From assembly GCA_002900995.3 (NCBI GenBank), contig CM035307.1, positions 2,852,001-2,916,000 of the forward strand: a stretch of DNA of 64,000 bases, written 5' to 3'. The notes beneath the pieces are model-generated. The model saw only the letters and a list, made by a program, of their open reading frames with translations. It ran no database searches and had not been told where the DNA came from. The stretch is from Ganoderma boninense (taxonomy: Eukaryota; Basidiomycota; Agaricomycetes; Polyporales; Polyporaceae). A program made the translations under genes and the position numbers. Shown here piece after piece: positions 57,971 through 64,000 of the stretch. Numbering within the stretch: position 1 is the first letter of the stretch; each line of letters starts with the position of its first letter.

Positions 57971-59438
57971 CTAGTAAGCCTCGACGATGACCTGACGCTC
58001 GCGCGCGTGCTCCAGCAGAGCGTCGACGGCCTTGCGCCTGCTGCGCGTCGCGAAGTTCTTTGGGACGAGCTCCTCGTTGTTGGACGGAGGTCCGCGAGGC
58101 TGACGGACAGGGGCGCTGACCAGACGCTGAACGACAATCTGGGAATCCTGGGAGACGACAACATTGATGACAGGTGCGGGACGACCGATCCCGAGGCCTT
58201 CGTACAGCTTCTTCGAAGCTTCCTCGCGCGGAGACAGAGGCGGGACGTCAACAGAGCCGGCCGAATGAGGGGTGCTCGGGGTCGAGTTGGATTTGGACGA
58301 CGTGGAGCTGTCATCAGCCTCGGTGCCATCAGTGTCAATGGCAACAGCGGAGAGAACAGGGTTTGAGGCCTCGGCAGTAAAGCGCAACGGGGTCGGGCGC
58401 GCCTTGTTGGCTGCAAACACTGGAGGGGGCGAAACACGTTCGGAGGGAGGCGGGGTCACCTTCACTGTGGGAGACGAAACAGCGCGGTTGGCGCTCAACA
58501 CCGAGTTGCTTCCGGGGGCGCGACGCCATGAAACAGCGGTATCTGACTTTGAGGGCACATTCGGCGTGGTCGGAGCACCAAGGGACGTGCCACCACTGAT
58601 GACAGTCGTGTAGTTGGCGCTCGCAGGTGGGCGCGCGCCGACAGACGAGAAGTCATCGTCATCGGAGTCGTACTTGCCAGAACCAATGCGGCTGCCGAAT
58701 TTGCCATTGAGGGCAGCGGTCATGGGGACCTGGTCCTCAGAAACGCCCAGTTTGGAACGCAGCTGATCAGCCTGGTTCGCGCGGCGCATCTGCGCGTTCA
58801 TGGTCGTAGAGCGCAGGTCGAACGACGTATTGGTGGGGCCGGCTGTGGACGGGACGGCATACGAAGCGGCGCGGCGGTTGCCCTGTTGAGCCTGACGCTG
58901 ACGCTGCTGCGCCGCCTGGGCTTGAGCGGCGAGGATCTCAGCCTGGTACTGCTGGGCTTGGAGAGCCTGCGCGACATGGCTAAAGTCTCGGATAAGCTGC
59001 GGATGATATAAAACTGCATCATACCTGCATGCGGGCAAACTCCATCTGCATCAACTGGAGCTGGACCTGTTGGAGCTGGTTCTGGTTCATGGCGTGGAGC
59101 GGGTTGAAGCCCATGCCGTTCGTGTGCATCGCCTGTTGCTGTTGGTGCTGGAAGCGGTTCGGTATGCCATCAACAGCGGCGGTGACGGGCGCCTGACGGG
59201 CACGGTTGTTGTGGATGTAGAGATTCTGGGACATCATGCTGGAGAGTTCATCTTCTTCTTCGGGTGGGAAGAGGTTGTCTTCCTGCTTGGGAGCGATGAT
59301 ACGGGGTATGTTGAAGGTGCCGGCCGGGGCTGCGGTATGCGGCACGTTAGGGATAGTCCCCGAGGCGGAGCGAACACCTCCGGTGCGCAAACCAGCGAGA
59401 AGAGACGCGCGAGGGTTGGGAGCAGGAGTGGCGGCCAT
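57971..59438 (-). CDS. Gln- and Ser-rich hypothetical protein
   Basis: About 470 aa from the ATG at 59438 (MAATPAPNPRASLLAGLRTG); an in-frame ATG at 59633 is also possible. The N-terminal half has NVPHTAAPAGTFNIPRI, an acidic EEEDELSSMMSQNLYIHNNR, then long Gln-rich helices (NQNQLQQVQLQLMQMEFARM; AQAQAAQQRQRQAQQGNRRA). The second half is Ser/Pro-rich and low complexity. A short ordered C-terminus follows: REEASKKLYEGLGIGRPAPV and KNFATRSRRKAVDALLEHAR, ending ERQVIVEAY. One intron is needed where a TGA follows FARMQ. A 58-nt choice (58967-59024) fits local intron sizes; a 28-nt choice also keeps the frame. I do not recognise the family. Coiled-coil and poly-Gln content suggests an RNA-granule or transcription scaffold, which is inference. 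Confidence 0.7.
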
Positions 59439-60214
59439 ATTGTGATAAAAGATTGGGGGATATATGAAAGCTTGTGGTTCCGGTGAGAAGGCTGGTTCGA
59501 GTGTGGAGGGCAAGAAATGAACGGGGAAAAAATACAGCTGGAAGCGAACCCAGGCTGTCAAAGACGGTGTGTGGGGTGAGAGGCGGATAAAGGCGTTACC
59601 TGAGGATTGAGAGGTTCCTTGGTGGAGAATCAAGCAGTAGGATGGGCACGTCTATCTCTCTCCTAGAAGTTGGCGGTGGGTGGAGAGGGTGGCAGGTTTT
59701 GCAGGGTTGCTGCGAGGTTGGGAAGAAAAGGTCGCTGTGCGATTAGAGTTGCTGGCCGAGGAAAGAACTTGGCACGTATGTAAAGAGGTAGCGATATATA
59801 GGATAGAAGGTGAAGAGAGACGAGAGACAGACAACGGCAAGAGAGAAAAGGAGGAGCCACCAACGAGGTCAGAGAGAGAGAGACGCAGAGATCAGAGCCG
59901 CCATCGACCGACCTTAGCCTGCGCCTCTCCCCACCCAGCGCCAGCCCAGACCCCGGCCACCCGCTCTATGTCATCCACCTCCCGCCCCCAATCCCCGTCC
60001 CACTCTTTTCAATCACGCCCACTGGGCTGTAATATCCGGACACGCATACGCTTGCTCCTCCTGTCGCCCTCCATGTGTACAGCTGGAATGTTCCTGTTCG
60101 CTGGCCTCGATCAGCGATCGCCCCCCGCCGGACCTGTCTCGTCCTGCGCACACAATAGAACAGCTGACACGGCATCCTTCCACCGTCGTCTCCTTTTGTC
60201 CTGACCGCCTGGCA
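59439..60214. other. intergenic: orphan promoter and TRAPPC2 3' UTR
   Basis: 776 bp between two minus-strand genes. CT/GA-rich sequence near 59630-59890 is probably the promoter of the Gln-rich orphan gene. Nothing else was recognised. Confidence 0.4.
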
Positions 60215-60969
60215 CTACAGGTATTTCTTCGCACTAGCTCGAACGCGGGAGTCGAATACCACGCTCCGTATAGGAGTGTGGGCCGTGTGGAACGGATTGA
60301 GCATCGTCTGACATTTCGGTGTTGATTGACTTCGGCCTCCGGACACCCCGGTGAGGAGGCGGTACCACTCACCTTCACGTATAGCTCCCAGACATCAGTA
60401 AAGAACGCCTTGATCCCGTCGTCGTTACGGGACTCGTGTAGCAGCACAAACTTCATATCTACCGCAACAGATGGTGTCAATCACCTCATGCACCACGGGG
60501 GCTACCATCTGCAAAACACGCGTACTTGCAGGCGTCACAAACGCGGACACGGTCCACTCGTTGAACTTGTCTACGGATTTCAGGTACCTGTGCGCACGAC
60601 CGGATGGCGCAGTGGGATGCGTATGAAGGCGATGTCGGTAGAACATAAACATAAGGAGGGTACGAACATTACACTGTCCTTCCGCATGACTTCCTCAATA
60701 GCATCCAGACTCGCATTCGCAATCATCTGTATCACATGTCTGTCCTGCCCCCCGCCTATCTTCACAATGCCGCCTTGTCCATGGTGCGCCTGTGTTGCTG
60801 CAGTTGCTCCAGATAACGCGCTGAGTGTGCCAGCGAACGCGGACGTCGACCAGCTTGGAAGGTTGGAAGCCAAAGGCGATACTGCTGTTTGGGTCGGCTT
60901 GGACGAATAGTGAGTCAAGCTGTAGAGGGGCGTGTCTGAAGGAGACAGCAAAAACAGATGGTGAGACAT
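60215..60969 (-). CDS. TRS20: TRAPP complex subunit TRAPPC2 (sedlin)
   Basis: The start at 60969 reads [20 protein letters not shown]. An in-frame extension upstream begins with a non-ATG codon and was not used. Exons then give [65 protein letters not shown] and [20 protein letters not shown], ending SAKKYL (stop 60215-60217). The blocks YLKxVDKFNEW and DGIKxFFTDVxxLYxK are diagnostic of sedlin. It is longer than animal sedlin because of a Ser/Ala/Gly-rich insert ([20 protein letters not shown]) before the helix. TRAPP is the Rab GEF and tether for ER-Golgi traffic and autophagy. Shares a 215 bp divergent spacer with the rhomboid gene. Confidence 0.92.
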
Positions 60970-61184
60970 GTTTGCGATGGGGGAGGTGAATGCGAGGGCC
61001 AAATCTACGACGCAGCAAGCGCGAGGACTGCTGCAGTGAAGACCACCGCAAGCACGTGGAATTCACATTGAGGGTCTCTCGCCAAATACGGACAAACATG
61101 AATCAAGGATGCCGAGAGAGCGCGTAGCGGGACCAACACCACAACCTGAGTCTCGGCCAGCGTTCTCTCTGGCCACACTTCACC
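60970..61184. promoter_or_regulatory. divergent promoter region, TRS20 / rhomboid protease
   Basis: 215 bp between start codons on opposite strands, so the two genes probably share promoter sequence. No named motif. Confidence 0.4.
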
Positions 61185-62379
61185 ATGAAGAGGTCTCTCC
61201 TCGCTCTCTCGCCCCTTATCTCTTCCTCTAGGCTGTCCTTCAGGACTCTCCCTCATGGCGTGTGGCTTGGACCCAGATTCTGCGCGTCTGCACGGCATTT
61301 CTACTCTAGGCGCCACAGGCGCATTTCCCTCTGACGGTTCTCTGGACGCCACCGACTTCAGAAGAACAATCCATCTTCAAGTTCGTTGCCAGCAGTGTCG
61401 CGCGTGCTACCCATAGAAGCGGGATCAATAGAGGCTCGAGTGGCCGATACCGCGGTTACAACAGTGGTCCTGAGGGTCCATGGCAGCGACTGCGAAACCG
61501 CATAAATGCGATCCCAAATAATGTCATTTTCTGGGGAGTTATAGGTCTCAATGGCCTTGTGTTCGCATCGTGGAACTTCGCTTGGGCAAAATACGTGAGT
61601 TTTGATCCTCTCGCACTGTATCCCGACCCCATTTCGCTGATGCGTTCCGACGATCACACAGCAAAGCACAGGAGACTCGTCATCCTACGTCTGGATGTGG
61701 CAGCATTTCATCGCTGCACCGAACAACCTGAGTGCAGGTAGATGGTGCGCACTCTTCTGTTGTGCTATTTGCCTGCGGACATGAACTTCATGCCATTCGT
61801 TAGGTACACGCTGCTGACAGCGTGTTTCTCCCATGAAAATACCGCCCACATTCTCTTCAATGGCTTTACCTTCTACTTCATGGCACCTCTCGTGCTTTCC
61901 ATCCTCGGAAACGTTGGCTTCCTTGGCCTGTATCTTGGAAGTGTGTCCTTCCGCTGCATTACACCCCACATTGGCTCTAATCTCCGTTGCTTTCGTAACA
62001 GGCGGCGTTGCATCCAGTCTGGCTGGTATTGCCTGGCGCAATCGTGTGCAAGGAAGAGAGCAAGCACAAGCGTCGGGATCGCACGGCGCCAGCGGCGCGA
62101 TCTACGCCGTGGTCTCTTACTTCGCCTGTCTTGCGCCAAAAACGACTTTCTACTTATTCGGTGTTCTCCCCCTACCAGCATGGGCTTTCGTGACTGGCAT
62201 CTTCCTCTTTGATGGCTACAGCGCAATCAACCAACATGTAAGCAACAGCAATTCCTTCTTCGATAGTGTACTCTATATTGACATGCATACAGCGCGTTGG
62301 TACGGATACTGCCGGACACATCGGTGGCCTTGTGTCGGGAATTGCATTCTTCATCGCAAAGCGTCTCAGAATCTTCTGA
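61185..62379 (+). CDS. PCP1: mitochondrial rhomboid protease (PARL/Pcp1-like)
   Basis: Start MKRSLLALSPLISSSRLSFR, an Arg/Ser-rich mitochondrial presequence. A 50-nt intron (61260-61309) joins TLPHG to APQAHFPLTVLWTPP. Then come the first helix (IFWGVIGLNGLVFASWNFAW), FIAAPNNLSAGRW, LLTACFSHENTAHILFNGFT (HxxxN loop helix) and FYFMAPLVLSILGNVGFLGL. Next are the catalytic Ser motif SHGASGAIYAVVSYFAC and WAFVTGIFLFDGYSAINQH, and after the last intron RVGTDTAGHIGGLVSGIAFF with the catalytic His. It ends AKRLRIF, stop 62377-62379. Both members of the Ser-His dyad are present. In yeast, Pcp1 processes Mgm1 and cytochrome c peroxidase in the inner membrane. Targeting is inferred from the presequence. 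Confidence 0.93.
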
Positions 62380-62632
62380 GATTTATTCTCCACGTGGAAC
62401 ACTTGGCTCTCGATCTAAATGTACCACCACCACTGCCTAATCACTGCGCACTGCTCACTTTGACTTCGTACACCCTCACTCTATCCACTGTATCAATGAC
62501 GTTCCTGCTCAGTGCTCACCCATCACTTATGGCCCACCGCACAGCCAACCAGCATACAGAAATGTAGATATTGCATGCACTATAGAAGCGTAATAATTTA
62601 CTGGTGCTACTCAAAAGGTATGATCCGACACA
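62380..62632. other. convergent 3' intergenic region
   Basis: 253 bp between the rhomboid stop (+) and the Yip1-domain gene stop (-). AT-richer, probably 3' UTRs. Confidence 0.45.
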
Positions 62633-63884
62633 TCACGGTTTACCGGTTACGGAGGCCTCAGGAGGAGGAATGGGGTCCTTCGGGCCAAGTTCTTTCAGAG
62701 GATAGTAGCCGAAGAACAGAACCTGGAAGCAGAACGCGACGACCACATGCAGCGCAACGAGGAGAATGATGATAAGTCGCACAGGCTTTGCGTCGGCCTA
62801 CAAATTGGGTACATCAGCGAACACAGCACCGCACCAATGTCTTTGAGATGGAGGCGCACCGTTGCGAGAACGGGGTACACGTTCGCCACAAGGAACCACC
62901 CCGAGACGAGGAACGCGACACCCGTGAGGATCCACCGCGCGAGCGGGAATGGGTTGATGTTGAGGAACTGAGATCCCATACGTCCACAGTCAGATCCACA
63001 TGCATCTGCGCTCGCAACTAAGGGACGTACCGCGACAGGGATCCACACGAACATGCCGTACCCCCACACTGCGACGGCCTCGATGACGCTCCACTCCCCC
63101 ACGCCCATGTACCGCAGCGCAAGCCAGAGGATGACAGGCACCCCGATGCCGTACGAGTAAACCAGCGCCACAGCGGTCGAGAGTAGACCGAAGTCGTACT
63201 CGAGCAAGGCGGCGGAGGAATAGTTGGGGTCTGTGAGGTATGCTGCAATGGACGAGGCGAGGGAGGAGGAGAGGAAGAGCGCGAAGATGAGGGTAGTGAG
63301 CGACCAGAAGGGACCGTAGAGGTCGGCGTTGGGTGTTAGGTGGGCAGAGAGGTAGTTGGAGGTGTGGGGGAGAAGGGTGGTGTAGCATCGTTTGATGACC
63401 TGGTACGCATACATTGAGGAAGGGGTGCCATGGGCATCGTTGAGTTGGTCGTGGCTGTCGAGAGAGACAATGGCGGCGGTAAACTCACCATCTTGGTGTC
63501 CACGTCGAAGTAAGGCTGGTAATACTCAAGCTGCCAGAAGCCGGAGCTCTTTGGTCTGTCAGCGAAGTATCCTAACAATGTCAAGGCGCATGAACAGCGT
63601 GAGCACACACGGAGCGCATGGTAAGCACCAGGAGACGTACCTCGACTGGTAGTGCTCTCCTGATTCGTTTGCCGTGCGTCCGTACCCAGAAATGCTAGTT
63701 GAACAACTTTTCAGCCTGTATACGGCTTTTTGTAGCGAATCCAGCCATACACTGGAACTGAAGCCGTTCCGGCCCCTCCTCCATCCTCTAGCACGGAACT
63801 GACGTCAACATCACAGAGCTACATTAGATTCGACGAATAAAGGCTATCCCTCACCTCGTCGGCTTCAATTTGAACGTACGCCAT
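62633..63884 (-). CDS. Yip1-domain Golgi membrane protein, YIPF1/YIPF2 type
   Basis: Start at 63884 gives MAYVQIEADE. Short exons follow with FADRPKSSGFWQLEYYQPYF and DVDTKM, the family's conserved pre-membrane segment. RCYTTLLPHTSNYLSAHLTP and the Yip1 helices come next: FWSLTTLIFALFLSSSLASS; LLSTAVALVYSYGIGVPVIL; VIEAVAVWGYGMFVWIPVA; WILTGVAFLVSGWFLVANVY; and VRLIIILLVALHVVVAFCFQ. The tail is FFGYYPLKELGPKDPIPPPE, stop at 62633-62635. YGYGMF/WGYGMF and a cytosolic N-terminus with FxxDTxxV are typical. Members bind Rab GTPases and help keep Golgi structure and vesicle traffic. One intron near 62830 would be only about 32 nt in my model, so that boundary is uncertain. Confidence 0.88.
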
Positions 63885-64000
63885 GGCGACCCTGAAGACA
63901 CTTGCACGACTCAATCACGAGAAAGAGAGATGATGATTGAGAAACGGGACAAGAGTACTAAATGTTGGGTGTCCGCAGGTACTTCCTGCGCAAAACAAGC
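63885..64000. other. upstream edge of the Yip1-domain gene
   Basis: The last 116 bp, upstream of the minus-strand start. Probably 5' UTR and promoter, cut off by the window end. Confidence 0.4.

Noticed and set aside
58997..59024. 28-nt intron in the Gln-rich orphan
   Set aside because: It keeps the frame, but a 58-nt alternative (58967-59024) uses the same donor, also keeps the frame and matches local intron sizes.
1..64000. tRNA, rRNA, CRISPR or biosynthetic gene cluster
   Set aside because: No B-box with matching A-box and cloverleaf, no rRNA-like conserved blocks, no spaced direct repeats, and no PKS, NRPS or terpene synthase domains were found by eye. A tRNA covariance search would be decisive.

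Overview
This window is nuclear DNA from a filamentous fungus, most likely a wood-decay type Agaricomycete (Basidiomycota). The evidence is gene style: densely packed genes on both strands, many short introns (about 50 to 80 nt, GT-AG with one apparent GC-AG), a GC-rich background, and families typical of that group: several MYND zinc-finger proteins, a polyporopepsin-like secreted protease, a basidiomycete-type multi-pass membrane protein, and an Agaricomycete-type LINE with RNase H. No species is claimed. A run of 100 Ns (37263-37362) shows this is draft assembly. Two isolated one-base frame breaks in otherwise well-conserved genes (near 2912 and 29996) look like either sequence errors or recent lesions. 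Exon coordinates were worked out by hand from splice consensus and family similarity, so inner boundaries are approximate unless positions are given.

Left part (1-32600). In order: a degenerate DEAD-box/eIF4A-like protein that has lost its ATPase motifs (+); Elongator subunit ELP2 (-), divergent from an AcpS-type phosphopantetheinyl transferase (+); a secreted aspartic protease (-); a PABPN1/Pab2-type poly(A)-binding protein (-); a tandem pair of MYND paralogues (+,+); a 3.2 kb stretch with no recognisable gene; an F-box-like protein (-), divergent from mitochondrial ribosomal protein bL19m (+); a large Zn2Cys6 transcription factor (+); an ACAD10/11-type acyl-CoA dehydrogenase (+); and a third MYND gene (-).

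Mobile block (32954-37803). A LINE-like non-LTR retrotransposon lies on the minus strand. It has a 29-nt poly(A) tail (poly-T on the + strand), is flanked by a 10-13 bp target-site duplication, and carries decayed reverse transcriptase, Cys-rich, RNase H and C-terminal segments. The N gap lies inside it. A 1.3 kb element with inverted terminal repeats (34582-35883) is nested in its coding region; removing it together with one copy of the flanking TA rejoins the reading frame.

Right part (37817-64000). A full ABCC transporter (+); a mitochondria-targeted orphan (+); a SIRT5-type sirtuin (-), divergent from an LLP/DUF2423-type small basic protein (+); a multi-pass membrane protein (-); ribosome-biogenesis factor ERB1/BOP1 (-), divergent from actin-related protein ARP4 (+); a Gln-rich orphan (-); TRAPP subunit TRAPPC2/Trs20 (-), divergent from a mitochondrial rhomboid protease (+); and a YIPF1/2-type Golgi membrane protein (-). 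Most are single-copy housekeeping genes in head-to-head or tail-to-tail pairs. I saw no secondary-metabolite cluster, CRISPR array, rRNA or convincing tRNA gene. The best candidates for something under-described are the pseudo-helicase, the nested TIR element and the two orphan proteins.
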